Shown here: positions 1 through 13,448 of the stretch, in pieces
Numbering within the stretch: the first letter of the stretch is position 1
How the letters are laid out: each line of letters begins with the position of its first letter
From: Apostichopus japonicus
Lineage: Eukaryota; Echinodermata; Holothuroidea; Aspidochirotida; Stichopodidae
Direction of reading: 5' to 3'
DNA: 64,000 nucleotides
NCBI RefSeq assembly: GCF_037975245.1
Contig: NC_092581.1
Span: forward strand, 3,236,001-3,300,000
Translations under genes and position numbers: made by a program
Notes under the pieces: generated by a model
Database searches by the model: none
What the model was told of the DNA's origin: nothing
The model's input: only the letters and a program-made list of their open reading frames with translations

Positions 1-3000
1 ACAGAGTCATATGTGTAACATAATACTTCTGGAAAGACTACAGACGTTACTGACAGGACTTTCATTATACAGATGGAAGTGCATACTTGATCAATTGAAG
101 AACTCCCAGTAGCTCTCCAACAAAATATAGGTTTTTTAAAGGTTGTTAATGAAGAGAGAAATGTGTTTGAAGGCTTCAAACATGAAAATAAAGGTTTTTA
201 AAAGGTCCAAAATGAAGTTAATTTGTAACATACTCACCATCTATGCCCATTTTTACATCACCTGTGGACCTTATTTAAAATACCTGACTTACATTAAACT
301 GTTGTTTGTGAGTCTGTTTTGTGTATCACTGCATGAATCATACCTGGCTGTCCACAAAAAACATTTTTTTAACTTCAAATAAAAATAAAGGTTTTAAAGA
401 TTTTAAATCTGAGTATTTTTGAAAAATATAGAGTCGTTTTTTAAATAAGGGTTTCACTGGGAGGTCTGCAATTGTTAAACCCATGTTGGGTGCTCTATAT
501 ATATGTAAAGTTAGCTCTCGGTTAAAAAGGATAGGATATATCAGGGTACAAATCCAGCTTCATCACATGGATGTATATAAAACAGTCACACACAGTAAAA
601 CAAAGAGAGTCAAGTATTAAGATATTTTGTAGTGTCTTTTCTGTTCTCTCTTTTCCACGATGTTTCAGTTCGTAGCCATGAGTCACATAACTGCAGTTGT
701 GCTAATAAGTACTTTTCTATTTTGGAAAGTCCCAACACTTAACGTTTCCCTCCCCCCCCCACCCCACCCCCAACAAATGAAAGTGGGGGAGATTTTCCAA
801 TCCCCTTTAAGGCACACACCACTGCTGTCGGTTTAGACCATAATCACAGAGGGGGATAAAAAATTGAGAAAATGCATTTTCCACTCAAACAACTGTGTAT
901 AGGTAAATGTAGAAAATATTGATACAAAATTTTAAAAATTACGCACACAGAGCTTGCAGCTTTTCTCTGATGATTTGAGGAGAAGAATTTGGCAGAAGAA
1001 GGGCTAGGAGGGGGGGTGTGGAAGAAGCGGGGAAGGGGAAGGAAGGGCAAAATCTGTCAGTGTAAAAAGGGCAGCTACGCCATTTGTTTGGATTGCCTGG
1101 CTTCATCAACAACTCAGAAGATGCTGATATTGAGATTTTTGTTGTTACTATAGTGACCGCACTTTTGATTGCATGTATAGCACGGTACTTCCTGTTCTCC
1201 CATGACAGCAATAAAAGAAAATGCCATATACTCCCATGTGCAAGGAAACTGAGAAGTCAAAACAAAGGTCACTCGTGCCAACAAAGTTGTATAAACAGTA
1301 ATATCATTTTTGATGTTTATGGTTTATTAGAATGCATCCCTGGTGGAAAGTCATTTCATATTTGTCTTTGCATATATCAATTAACCTTGTCAGCTAATTG
1401 AAGTGCTATTTAAGTTTTATGTGACTGAGGGTTAAGTATTAAGTTTTCAGTAGCAAGTTAAAGTACTAATTGGTTGTTCCATGTTACCATCTCCATGTAA
1501 ACTCCTTCAATATTCAGAAAATTAACTTTTAATCTGCAACGAACGAGGCCCTGTGAAAGGTTTCAGCAGTTAGGATACACACCAAACTTGACATATATAT
1601 AAATTTCTTTGAGATCGAAGCATCCACGTAATACGATCCCGCACGATTCGCATCAAATTTGCTGTTAATAGCGTCTTAATTGTTTGGTCCTCCTCTTCCT
1701 TGCGAGTGTATAGATCGGCTACAAAAGTCTGACATTTCTAAAAGCTCAAAATCACTCAGGAAAAAAATTAATACACAAAGTCAAAAATTACGAGGCACAA
1801 GCCGATATATCGTAACGAGATCAGGTCGCGATGATTGACACGATCAAAGGTGTGCGCAGTCAAATTAAATGTGCATTTGGAATCTTATTGACGACGAGGA
1901 AATTTTATAGCCTAATAAGTTTGCCCTTATTCGTAAAAAATTCCCGCGTGGACAAATTTAGTCCTAGTGTGTCGAGAGAGAAGCTTCATAAAATATGGAT
2001 AATGATACAGAAACACATTCTGCTCATCAATTATCGAGTTTTGCCGTTGTTACAAATATGATTAAATATCAATGTGATGGAAACGCAGTCAACTGAGCCG
2101 GCCAACATGAAGAGTAAAAGACGCTATAGCGGATCGAATAACTTTGCTGAAAGATTCATTTTTTATTATCACGAAGGAGTTAGGATATTTGACAAATATA
2201 ATTTTTTGTGAAAAAAAACCTACATTATCTGGACATCTTTTATTTGAATCCTATATTATGTGGGTCCATAACACAAACCATTCGGAATGATAAAAATTCT
2301 ACTCTCAAATTTCCCTTCCGTTGAAGTTTCTCTTCAAACTTCCACACGACAGATAAGCCTGTTTTGTTGACGTAAACGACAAAACACCCTTTGTAGTACC
2401 GGTTTGGCATTTATATCAAAGCTGTGACTGTAGGGATGTTCTCGTTGTATATTTCAGAGGCACTATACTGATTCACTGGTGGTGAAACTGTCATGATCAC
2501 AGGGTTTACGGGACTGGGAATGGATCAAGATTTAGGGAGTTTTTTGTGCCCAAGGTCTGTCTTGGGTGACTTAATTTTCTTCAAAGAGTATCTTACATTA
2601 TAGAAACCCCTTTACCGGCCCCCTTACTCTCACCCCCCCCCAAAAATATAACATTATGCAATGTACATACAGTTGAATAACATATGGCAAGCTATAGGAT
2701 ACTTTGTTATACCGATGTCTCTCATATTCAAACATCCTCTGGTCCAGAGGTGTCTGGTAGATACTAAAAAGTCAACTGTATAGTGAAATGTGGATTGTAT
2801 TACAACAATACCTATGAAGGTGATAAATTTAATCTCAACAGTAATAGCCAGTATATATGCATACTATATGACACCTAACACAACAGATATACATGTAGGC
2901 CTAGCCTAGCCTAATTTAAATATATGATTTGGGAAGACCTATACTTATGCATATCATTATTTCTGAAGTTTCTGATTGCTAATATTTATGTAAGACAATC

Positions 3001-3690
3001 TCAGTGTTCTAACAGAATGTACCACGTACCAAACTTCTTAGCATCATGCAATATAAGACATTACAAGTATTTATGCCTCTTTTTCTTCTCGAAATACTAG
3101 CATATAAACCGAAACTAATCTTTGTTTAACTCTATAAAATGCAAAGTGAAATGACAAAATTATTAAAGATCAGATCTGTTGAAAGGTTACGTTACTTGCT
3201 ACCCCGCTGATAATGTTTGGCCAATTAATATCTCGACATGACTAGATCATTATATAACAGGCAAAGCAATTAGCTTTGTACCCCTAACGACGTGGCAGAC
3301 TTACATGCTCAGTGATGATCAATACTCAAGCGTTTGGTATAAGATCGCTGATCGACTGTCATACCCAACAGGGTGTAGCGATGTGATACAGCCTATCCAT
3401 GTTCACGAAAATGTTCGCTGTACCTGCAGTGTCAGTTGTAATACAAAGTACATTTGCCTTGCTGGTTGTATGTAGTCAAGCCGTGTTTATACACAATATT
3501 TTTCGAAATGCGTTTCCGAAAGTGGCCTACAAGCCAGTATGACAGAGGTACAGTGTTAATATGAAGTCTGTGGTATACCACCGACTCACCGAAACTTCGG
3601 ACATCGCATGACATGGGATGTGTTATTCCTCTCATTTCGTGTTGATATTTAAATAAGAAGTAATTAAGGAGTGCATATATCCTACATCTT
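1..3690. other. Gene-free unique AT-rich DNA
   Basis: No supported gene. Reading frames are short and unlike known proteins. About 1560-2160 and 3180-3640 are richer in CpG and more complex than the surroundings, which could mark regulatory DNA, but nothing specific is recognisable. C runs occur near 751-760 and 2632-2641. A donor-like ATG|GTGAGTATG lies on the minus strand near 226-236, but it lacks a convincing acceptor upstream. Confidence 0.6.
1084..1401 (+). other. Unassigned 105-codon open frame with one membrane-like stretch
   Basis: The frame is open for 105 codons but begins with TTG, so it has no ATG at its annotated start. Residues about 16-40 form a hydrophobic run (IEIFVVTIVTALLIACIARY is the core) followed by a basic stretch (SNKRK), as in a single membrane span with a cytoplasmic basic flank. 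The rest is Cys-rich and unlike any family I know. No clear acceptor or donor site brackets it. It could be an exon fragment or chance; chance is more likely in AT-rich DNA, where T-rich codons give hydrophobic residues. Confidence 0.15.
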
Positions 3691-4015
3691 AGTTTCCATA
3701 TCCCAAATCTAAGATTGTATATCCCAAGTCATAAATTGTCTATTCCTAGTCACAGATTGCATATCCCAAGTTCTAAATTCCATATCCCAATTATTAGATT
3801 GTATATATCCCAAGTCAAAGGTTACACAACCCAAGTCTTATGTTGTATATCCCAAATCTTCAATGTAATATCACAAATCTAAGATTGTATTTCCAAAGTC
3901 TTTAAAAAGGTTGCCTATCCCAAATCTTCAACTATATATCCCAAGTCTTAAAATGATATATCCCAAATCTTGGACCTGTAAAGCATCTCAATTCTTAACA
4001 GGATATCCCAACTTT
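3690..4015. repeat. Minisatellite, ~22-24 bp degenerate unit containing TATCCCAA
   Basis: About 14 degenerate units follow the pattern TATCCCAAGTCTTAGATTG. The TATCCCAA core is the best kept part and the spacer varies in length. No reading frame crosses the array. Divergence between units suggests an old array. Confidence 0.85.
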
Positions 4016-5515
4016 TTTAATCTCTAAATATATTCCAATTAAGTAAATGCTTGGAAAATGAACGAGCCATGAACACAGTCAAATTTATATTAAATACGAG
4101 AAAAAGAAGAAGAAAAAAAAACACCTCAAAGTAGAAGCAAAAAATGTGTCAAGGCAGATCGGAGAATGTGTCTATATATTTTAATAAAAACTGCAACTAG
4201 GTCAATCTATGTTGGCACAGCAAAGTATCAAATTACAAAAACACTATAGATACAGTCTAACCCAGCACGCGCGAGCATGCAGCTGATGACGTCATTAAAA
4301 TTCATAAATGTAGCACTTTGCAATGTGATCTGGTTAGAGAAGTACTAGATATGTTATAGAAATAAAAATCATATTGATCTTTAGAGAGGCAAAAAGTATC
4401 ATAATGCCACCTCTCTCTCTCCCTTGAAGCAATCTGACCTAAAATTGATTTTATGATCTTTTCTGTTTTCATTTTTACCAAGGTTCCGATCTAGCATCGA
4501 TAGCCTACTTTTTTTCCCGAAAAAAGCAAACTCTTGATTTTTATCCTGTTACGACGACTACGACCGGTCTGATACGTATCTCGCAAAGATAAGAATCCCC
4601 TGGGCATGACGGACAATGAGATTGATGCAATAAAATGTCGCCGTTGAATTATATGTTACCAAAAGTTTTGTAGTAATCCCAGCTTTCACAAAAGGCTACG
4701 GGTTATGAAAACACTCCGCATGGGCCGTGAATTGAATTTGATTGACGGATAATGGCCGAGGAGGACAGAGTGTAACTGCAGTCGTGATATATGCTGTCCG
4801 CTTTATAAACCGTTTTTAACAATTTCTACAGTCTCTGCGAGACATTGCAAAGATCTGCACATATCCGAAGACTGCTTTTTGTATATACAGAGTGTTTCCT
4901 GTTCTCATTCTGTGTTTTTTTGTCGAAATTCCAAAGTTACAGCCCGACTTTGTGCATTGAAATTTCAGGAATAAATGAGTCGCAAAAAAAGAAATGATGA
5001 TGATGATGAATTATGAATATGTTAAAAAATTATATGCAATGTTGTGGATTGCATAGAATTTGTCCCTAAAAAAAGGAGGGGGGGGGGGGGTAAAATGGGT
5101 AATATAGATACCATGCTCGAAAGTGTAATGGCTTGTTGTTTGTAGGAAATTGGTAGCTTTCTGGGAACGTGACAGCGGGATCCTTAAAGGTATGTCTTGA
5201 TTTAAACCTGCGGAGTTATAGTTCAAGAGTAGAGGAGAATCAACATTATACTAGCTAAGCGAAACTTTTAAGTGGTTTTTCTTCACCCCTGCATTACTGT
5301 AGGTACAAAGAGCTGGAATTGAAGTACTGTACCTCCGACATCAAAGCATGTACTATACTAGTTATTGAAATGAAAGTACGAATGTTGTGAAAACACAGGT
5401 TATTACAGTAAATGGAGCAGGTCAGGTTTCGATGCAATACATCAGCAAACCAATCTGCAATGTTTATAATATCTGGCTGTCATAATTTCAAAATTTTCCA
5501 CAATTATTTTAACAA
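4016..5515. other. Gene-free interval
   Basis: No gene seen. It holds an A-rich tract near 4097-4123, a moderately CpG-containing unique block at about 4500-4900, a short GATGAT microsatellite near 4995-5009 and a G run at about 5079-5090. The 71-codon minus-strand frame over the G run is low-complexity and not coding. Confidence 0.5.
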
Positions 5516-5516
5516 T

Positions 5517-6054
5517 TATAATAATAATTATCTTCTTATATAGCGCAGCGGTTCCAACAAAAGTAGCTCAATGTGCTTTACAGGTGAAGACTTTACAAAA
5601 GGAAACCATCTGATAACATGTGAAAGAATTTTTTAGACGATGCTTAAACTGATTTAGTGAGTCCAGAGACCTAATATCTACTGGAAGAGTTCCACAAGGG
5701 GGGGGGGGGGGAAAGTCGGGAAGCATCGATTCTGGATCATTTTTAAGCGAGACATTGGAACATTATTAAGCTGGTTAAGATATTGTGATCTAGATGGCCT
5801 ATTTTTAGTTTGTTGATGCAAAATATCACATAAGTAACTCAGGATATTAACTTTAAAAGCATGGAAGGCCAAAATGAGGATTATATAATCTTGGGAAGAT
5901 TTAAAGGTAACCAATGCATCTCTTTCAATATTGGAATAATGGCAGTATAATTATTCGCTCTGTGAACAATTCGAGCATCCGTGTTCTGGATCTTTTGCAG
6001 TCCAGATAATTGGGTAGAAGTTGCATCAGCAAGTAAAGAATTTGCGTATCTCCA
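5517..6054 (-). mobile_element. 5'-truncated CR1/L2-type LINE remnant (end of reverse transcriptase ORF plus 3' tail)
   Basis: Read on the minus strand, the translation has the typical C-terminal end of the reverse transcriptase ORF of CR1/L2/Jockey-like non-LTR retrotransposons. In order: YANSLLADATSTQLSGLQ, QNTDARIVHRANNY, PILKEMHWLPL, then after a frame change AFKVNILSYLCDILHQQT, RSRSQYLNQLN-like residues and RLKMIQNRCFPTF, then after another frame change LPVDIRSLDSLNQFKHRLKN. The breaks include one at a G run (about 5699-5711). The 3' UTR ends in GCGCTATATAAGAAG and ATT repeats near 5517-5535. Most of the element is missing, as expected from 5' truncation. It is a dead copy; the clade name is inferred from the motifs and tail only. 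Confidence 0.85.
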
Positions 6055-6108
6055 ATCAATCCACCATCTATCCACCATCTCTTTACCATTTATCCACCAT
6101 CTATCCCC
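6050..6108. repeat. Short tandem repeat, unit about ATCCACCATCT
   Basis: Four to five imperfect copies of an ATCCACCATCT-like unit abut the 5' truncation point of the minus-strand LINE remnant. The repeat may have grown at the insertion junction. Confidence 0.6.
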
Positions 6109-6114
6109 CATTTC

Positions 6115-9100
6115 TGTTATGCCAACACGGATCTCTCATATATTTAAAGCTGTGTAACTTCTACATAGAAAAGGAATAAGCTTCTTCACATGGAAGGCCA
6201 ATTGAGACAAATAGTCAGGATTTTGACATTATATATTTTATTTCTCTTTTGGTAACTTTAATAATATTTCAATTATATATAATATGTAAAACAGCTATTA
6301 AAATTGAATTACTGACCAGCTGATAATTTTATCCACTTGATTTAATGGCGACTTTGCAGACACGAACACAAGTGTCACGGTCGATCAGAAGAAAAATGGA
6401 ATAGAAACTTAAAACTGAATGCAATTAAAAACCTCCAGCGACGGTGTAATTTTTTTCACGGTGGGACAACTCGATGAGAGTGCTGTTTGCCACTTAAGGG
6501 GACCGGTTGGAGACAAAGCCGTTAATGAATTGTTAGTTAATGGATCAGAAGGCTTCCTCTTGTGAAATCGATTGCATCTCCTTCCAGGTGGCAGACGGTC
6601 GATTGCGCAGATGGTGACAGGTATCCATACATCATACTAAACTGCCTAATTAACACAGACTTCTACGAGAAGTAAAACTTAATTAATATAGGAACTGTAT
6701 GCATATACATATATATGTATATAAACCATGGACATGAGACAAATTATAAATAAAATATTCAAGATCAGCTCATTAATTGCTCGTAAAAATATTAAAGCCA
6801 AATGATCGTTCATGCTGTATGCTAAGTTCTGTTTTTATTATTCTACTGATTTTCTTTCTGAAATACATGATGCATTCAAGCATGTTCGACTGGATTCGTC
6901 GAAAGTGATGCTTTCGTTAATCTCTATCCACCCGTCTCCCTGACATATACTCAAATTGCTGCCAGGTGTCCAACATTTAATTATATATAGCATAACTCAG
7001 TTGGAAATTATACTATACATATATTTATTTTATATCATTTAGATTTTCACAATCTTACAAGAACCAACGTTCTGACTTAAATCTGGGAAGTTTAACCTCA
7101 AGAATGACCAAATCGATGATATACGAATAGTATAGGATCTTTTTCAGACTTTGCCTCTACAGATGGTCCTACTAGGATGGAAATGTCAGGAATTCTAACT
7201 TTATCAATATTTTCCTACCCAGGCTCTTTTGTTAACATATACTTTTCTCTTTGACATGCAAGCAGTCAATTATCTTTTTCCATTTATTTGAACTTATTCT
7301 CATCTTATTAACTCATCAATCAAAAAAACGCTAGTTAAATGAATTTACACACTGTAGGAGACCTTCAATTCCTGGCCCACATATAGGATTTCCGTTAGGG
7401 CCTCTCATGGGATACAGGTCATGAGGTCAGCCAACCCCTTCTAGATGTCACGTGACCACGGCATCCATCATCCATAAATATTCAACATGAACCATACATA
7501 TTCAACACCCCCCCCCCCCATATTTCAGCCTGACATCTGACCAAGCTACACTTTCTCCTGCGACAACCATCGACTGTTTCATTATACCCTCATGTTTCTC
7601 TGGGTATCTTAATTCTGTAAAAAAACATATCCCTGTTAATTATACAGCTGTCCACGGGAAGAGATGGGTATTTTGACGCTCTCGAATCAAAGGAGAAAGG
7701 GTTATATTATATATCCACGCACCCTTGGAAAACAGTTCACTGTTGGTGCCACACAGGGATGGCTGGTAGAAGAGATATGAAGACTAAACGTTAAGAAGTG
7801 CTAACGAGTTCAGACGTCAAATAAATAGCCCCACTTGAGGGGGCACTAAGGTCAAGGAAAGCAACTTAATTAAGACAATGGATTTTCACCTAACTATGAA
7901 AGTTTGTTATTGTTGAAACAGTGAGATTACTGGAACAGAGCCAGGTTAATATACCTATAAATGAGGCCCTCTGCCCCCCCCCCCCCCGATCCTACTGTGT
8001 GGTAAATCACATGACCGATCACATGGGGGTCCCTTACCCTTTTCACTGACTTATTTATTACCCACACTGCTGTAATTTCAACCTCGTCCATTCACCCACA
8101 AATGACTAAATTGATACTGGATTTTTTAAGTATTTGCATTTATTAGGGGCTTTGTTTGTTTTTATTCACAAATTTTGACATGTACGGACTAAGGTCTCTT
8201 TTATATTCTTTTTGAGGTGCCCAGCTGAGTGAATCTATAAGGAAGAGAAATCGTGTAGTACACCAAATCCTCGGGAATTCGGGAACCGGAAAAATAAAAT
8301 ACATAGAACACTTTAATCTCGGTGAACTTTCTGAACGCTTGAAATTTCACCAACTCTTTCCTTGGGTTTGGAAACAGATAGGGGGAAGGCAAGGGGGAGG
8401 GGTGGGGGTGGGAGGAACATAAAAACAGGAGGCTAGAGGGATGATAAGGAGTAGGAAAAAGACGAGGAAGAATCTGGGCAAGAATGTATATTCTCCATTT
8501 CAGAGGCATCAGGATTGGAGAGAGGGGGGAGGGTAGGGGAGGAGCATCAAGGAGGGTATTGGAAGTGAGTAATATTAATTAGTAAGCTGTTGTCTCAGTT
8601 ATAATAAAATGTCTAAATTAAGCAAGAGAACCCACCTCTCTGCCCCTCCCCGACCTCCCCCCCCAGTAGCAAAGGTCATCACCAGCTACATCCACTGTGG
8701 GATGGCAACGCATATGGAAAATCGTAATACAACGACTGAGTATATCCACACTCTTGTTTGTTTATATATAAAGCAAAGTCATTTGAGTTTTGTGGGATAT
8801 TTAAAGTTGTTTACATCAATTTGCTGTTGTTTTCTTGTCCTCGCCCCAATCTATATCACGTTTGCTTTGTTTGGAATATGATTCTCTTGTGAAAGATATA
8901 TATATATATATATAATGCACATATATAATGCACAAGGACCTTACAAGAAGGCTTTTTTTCCCTTAAAACTATGAATCTTCCCACTCACTTTGTCCTTCCC
9001 AGTATCGAGCTACTATTCAGAAAGATTGACCTAGTGGATCACAAAGAATAAAAGCAAAAAAAAAGGAAGAAAAATGTCTTTTAATTCGCATTTTCACTTC

Positions 9101-10410
9101 CACAGTTGCAGTCATTGACCATATAGTGAATGTGATGGTGAAATTTCTTCTACGGTACAAATTGCAATCACAAGAAACGAGGGGGAAACAAATTCTCTGG
9201 AGATCTGAAAGAATGCTTCAGTCCTTGGAAATATAGTACACGACACTGGTGTATAGCTATATGGACCCCCGGCCTCATCAAGCCTGACAGATCATGTGAT
9301 GGTTTTGTTTCACGACCCACCGACCGTAAACGCTTTGCGAGCTGGATGGTGATCATGGACAGGAGGAGCAACCTTGAGGAATTTTGTTCCAAGATTCTCT
9401 AATCCGATCATGGGAAACGCTCGAGTGGTCTCATCTCATTAAAACTTAATTTAAAAAGGTTTCTCGGCATTCCGGCACAAAGGGATTTGGCCAAATATAT
9501 CTCGCCGACTTCACCTAAAATAAGAGACTGTCCTAATCAAGTTGTGAAGGTGAAGTACAAGTCACGACGGGGCCAAAAATATCTTTTACTAAAGTCGCCG
9601 TCACTTGGGAATCGTTTATTGACTTACCCCGGATGGACGGACATGTTTGGACTTTGTTTTCCTAACTATATTTGTTTGCTTTACAATGCTGATACCTGCA
9701 GACAGCATTTTCATCATCTTTGGCAAAAGATTCTTGCCAAAAAAACAATTGTTAACAGAGTGCATCACTTTTTTCTTAGATATTGCCATGTTCATACATG
9801 TTCAGAAATTTTCATGACGAAATCATCTTAATTAACATTACAAGTTGCTGGGCTTGTACTACAGAATTATACTATAGCCTTCTGCTAGGTATTATGACTT
9901 TTCTTTTTAAATTTCGTTTTTATTTTATTTTTATGAATATTCATGAGGTTAAAACAATTTGAATTCTCCTAAGTAGTGATTATCTTGACGGTGTATATCC
10001 AATACAGAAAATTCTGTGTCCCACATATTATGTTGATAGTATTTGCAGACCTTTGAAGCTGATGGACTAAATTCAACATTTTTTTATGCAAATTTATGCA
10101 AATTTGGGGGAATAATATAACAGTTTACATCTTTCTGTTCTTACCTCAAGTATGGTAGACCGCCCCGATCCCAAACAAGACACAAAATGAAACCTTAATT
10201 AACGCAACCACATCAATATGTGTAAAATCCAGACCTCTTCTACGAAAATACGGAGGGTTGAGAAGATCATTTTCTCTGTTGCTTAATAGTCACAATTTAC
10301 AACAAATTATTTTGACTTGTCTTTCTCCCTCCAAATTACGATGCTTTCTACAAACTTTACTTCAGGGGACACTTGTTCACTTGTTTCAAAATGCTTCAGA
10401 GCTAGGGGAC
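6115..10410. other. Gene-free interval with complex unique blocks
   Basis: No gene supported. About 6340-6620 and 9090-9830 are more complex and CpG-containing than their surroundings and include homeodomain-type TAAT cores (for example GTTAATGAATTGTTAGTTAA near 6521), so they are candidate regulatory DNA at low confidence. C runs lie at about 7507-7518 and 7975-7987. A purine-rich G tract lies at 8380-8420, a TA array at 8898-8915, and poly-A near 9055-9065. Translated frames here (for example 9487-9831) match nothing I recognise. Confidence 0.4.
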
Positions 10411-10411
10411 A

Positions 10412-10432
10412 TTTATATATATATATATATAT
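10412..10432. repeat. TA dinucleotide array
   Basis: Uninterrupted AT/TA dinucleotides. Frames crossing it encode only Ile-Tyr repeats and are not genes. Confidence 0.9.
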
Positions 10433-10619
10433 TTCTTTACAAGGGGAACGAAAATATTCTTTTCTTCAAAGATAATATATCATATCATCTCCTACTTTGT
10501 CAATTTTTTCTTGTCAAAACACTTCTTCTCGTGAAAGCTAATAAACTTGGTACAGTGAGGGTGTCATTGACATTCTGGACACACTCCAAAACTCGGAGAG
10601 GTGTGATTGTCTGTTTGAT

Positions 10620-10747
<128 letters not shown>

Positions 10748-10777
10748 CACAAACCTGTCAGCTTTTATTATCGCTAT

Positions 10778-11170
10778 CAAAGATGCTTCTTAAAATTATG
10801 GCATTTCTTCTGAAGATTTGATAAAGCACACACCTTCAGGAGGCTGTAGATACAAAACTTTGACATGCATTCAATATTGGCTTTGGACTTATCGGGTTTG
10901 GGCTCTGCTAATGTAAGATGTGAAGTAATCACATGAGGGGGAGGAGGGGGAGGAGGGGGGAAGAAAGATTCCCTTCATCCCTCAAAGATGCTTTTTTGTT
11001 AATTATGGCATTTGTAAGATTTTATTAATCAATCAAATTCAAGAGGCTATAGATACATAAAGTTTAACAAGTTTTCAATATTGATTTTGGACTTTGGGGG
11101 GGCACTGCCAACAATAGAAGTGAAACAACCTCTGAGAGGTGGGAGGAGGGAGGGGGTTTGGGAGAGGGGG
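10778..11170. repeat. Tandem duplication, ~205 bp period, each copy ending in a G-rich tract
   Basis: Copy 1 starts at about 10778 and copy 2 at about 10983, both with CAAAGATGCTT. They share in order TTATGGCATTT, an AAGATTT-like segment, AGGCT(G/A)TAGATACA, TTCAATATTG and TTTTGGACTT, and each ends in a G-rich stretch (about 10937-10962 and 11140-11172). Identity is moderate, so the duplication is not recent. Confidence 0.75.
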
Positions 11171-11172
11171 TG

Positions 11173-13120
11173 CAGAGGGTTGCAAAATATAAATGATGAC
11201 AAAATCAGTTATGGTCATAATTTGAAAAGTGCAAATCATTGCTGAAAAAAGGTGTTTTATCGGGGGCTTTTTCGTTAATGTTTATGAGTAGAACATTGCA
11301 CAGTGTTAACTGCAGTTAGCCTACACATTCTATGTCCTTCCGACAAACTTAGTTATTTGGGCTTGATATATTAATCATTTATTAACACTTTCCATTTATA
11401 AGCACTTAAGAAAATCCCAGAAGAAAATTTGAAATTCATAATTATTTGTTTACGTTACCATATTTGGATGCAATTTTACCATACCAAACAGTACCATATC
11501 TGTTCACAGTACCACTAAAAATGATTAACCCCTCCCTCCTTGCCCGTCCATATTGCCTCACTCCCCCCCCCCCCCCACACCCAACTCCCTTCCAAGAAAA
11601 AAGTTGTTCACATTCATTGGCATTACTTATTACTCCCTGATATTTTACCTATACGCTTAGAGGCAATACTACCATGAATCAAACACAACATCCCTCTAGG
11701 TTGTGTTATCTACTTGTATTACAAAGCAGTACAACATTTGACCAAAATCTTTGCCAAATCTTACCAAAAAAACCCCCTAAACAAGCTGCTTGTGACGATT
11801 AAAATACCCGCCACAGAGAATAAGTAACGTAAATTAGAAAGGCTGCCCAGAAAACAAGAAAAGGCTAGGATTACTACTGGGCAGACACAGATGAAGAAAG
11901 ATATTAGGTATCCTTTCGATGACAAGACAACTCATTTTAATCTAGTTCACCGTAATCTAGAAATGTTGATTAGTCCCTATGTCGTTTGATCCAGTTTTTG
12001 GGCACATTAGTTAAGGTTATATCAGCCTTTTTGCACTGCAGAAAGACTTAGAGCTTTCCAAATTTGTGGCTACTCAATATCCTGGCCACGAAAAATGAGA
12101 GCGATGTCTGTTTAAAAAAAAAAAAGGAAGTTTTTACAGCCTGCGCGAAAGCCATTACTGATACATCATGACGTAAACTTATAACTTTGAGAGAGCTTAT
12201 GTATTTTATAAACATAGATACGAAGTTATAGGCAATCAATTTTAATCTTTTTTTTTTTCATATTTTTCAAACAGGAACATTACTAAATGTTGCAAAGGGT
12301 GATGAGAATTCAAGAGTGCTTGAGGGAGAGAATTGGTGCAGGGTGATCACCGATCTGCTAATTACAACAGGGATTTTAAGTTCTGCAGGTATCCATAGCA
12401 GAAGTACGAAATTAACATATGGTGTTAATTATCGATGGCAAAGGGTGCATATACATTATATCTGTCTATAGATCAGAAGCTTTGATTTTTATCATCCTTT
12501 TTCGATCCTTTTCTCCTCTCCGCACCAACAAACAAATTATTTGATTTTATTGAAATTCAGAGTGCAGGATGGGGGGGGTAGGGGGTGGGGTAGGGGTGGA
12601 AGGGGGATAAGGGAAAGGTTAGTTTCTCTCACTTTCACGATTCGCTTTCAGAAGAAATAAAAACTGTGCGAAGCAGCAGAGAAGGGAACAAATCATTTTT
12701 AGACCAATCAAAGTAGGAATGCCAAGAACAGGCAGTTCTGAAAATTCTTAAATGAAAACTTTAGTGCATTTTATCAATATATTTTCAGTCTTTTTGAACG
12801 ATCAACAAAAATACATGATTGCATAATTTTCTACATTGTCACATATCAAGTGAAGCTTAAAAAGCATCTTTCTTCTTTTTCTTTGAAGATGAGTGTTTCA
12901 AATTATTTTTGATTTTTCATATTTCACACAAGTAGAAATTTTTCAGTAGTTCAAAATTATGTTCCCTTCAGTAAGATTTTTGACTGACTGCCAATGCCAA
13001 CAACATGTACTGCACTTGGTGTAACCCTTACATATATATGTTAATTCCATTAGCCAATTTCAAACCTGCTTCTTAGGAGCTATATCTTGCTAATTTCGTC
13101 TGCAACTTTTTGATCGAGTT
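11173..13120. other. Gene-free interval
   Basis: No gene seen. It includes a C run at about 11565-11577, A and T homopolymers (12113-12124, 12247-12258) and a G-rich stretch with GGGGTAGGGG steps at 12568-12600. Confidence 0.5.
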
Positions 13121-13340
13121 TTTTCATTTAAACCAATAGGGATCGAGAAAACAGACATTGCCAAAAACCTAAAACAGAATAACACTTTTTTTTTTTTTGA
13201 GAAACCAAAACACTTAGCACATGAACTTTGCTATAGTACAGCAATGTTTTAAAACAGAAAAATTCAGAAAATTTTTCAACTTTTCTCGTCATCCCTCTTG
13301 CGACCACCAAGTTCATCTTGATTATCTTTTTGCTCTGCAG

Positions 13341-13448
13341 AAAACTGACAGATGCAAAGAAGTTTTCTGCTCGCCTGGTTTTGATGTCATAACCGGAGAC
13401 TTGCGACTATACACCAGCCACGGTCACCGAAAAGCTAATTGGTCGCAG
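13341..13448 (+). CDS. Candidate internal exon, 36 codons, unknown gene
   Basis: The acceptor is pyrimidine-rich (TTATCTTTTTGCTCTGCAG) and the donor is near-consensus (CAG|GTGAGC). The 108 nt between them are a multiple of three. The frame, which is open on both sides, reads KTDRCKEVFCSPGF and continues through DVITGDLRLYTSHGHRKANWSQ. The CxxxxCxPGFD pattern resembles pieces of secreted Cys-rich modules, but I cannot assign a family from two cysteines. Composition is more balanced and codon-like than the flanks. No partner exon on the plus strand is convincing. It could be a decoy exon; the case rests on splice signals, frame and composition. Confidence 0.3.

Noticed and set aside
226-262. 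24-nt minus-strand exon ending ATG|GTGAGTATG
   Set aside because: The donor is good but the upstream AG lacks a pyrimidine tract, and a stop lies just before the open frame.
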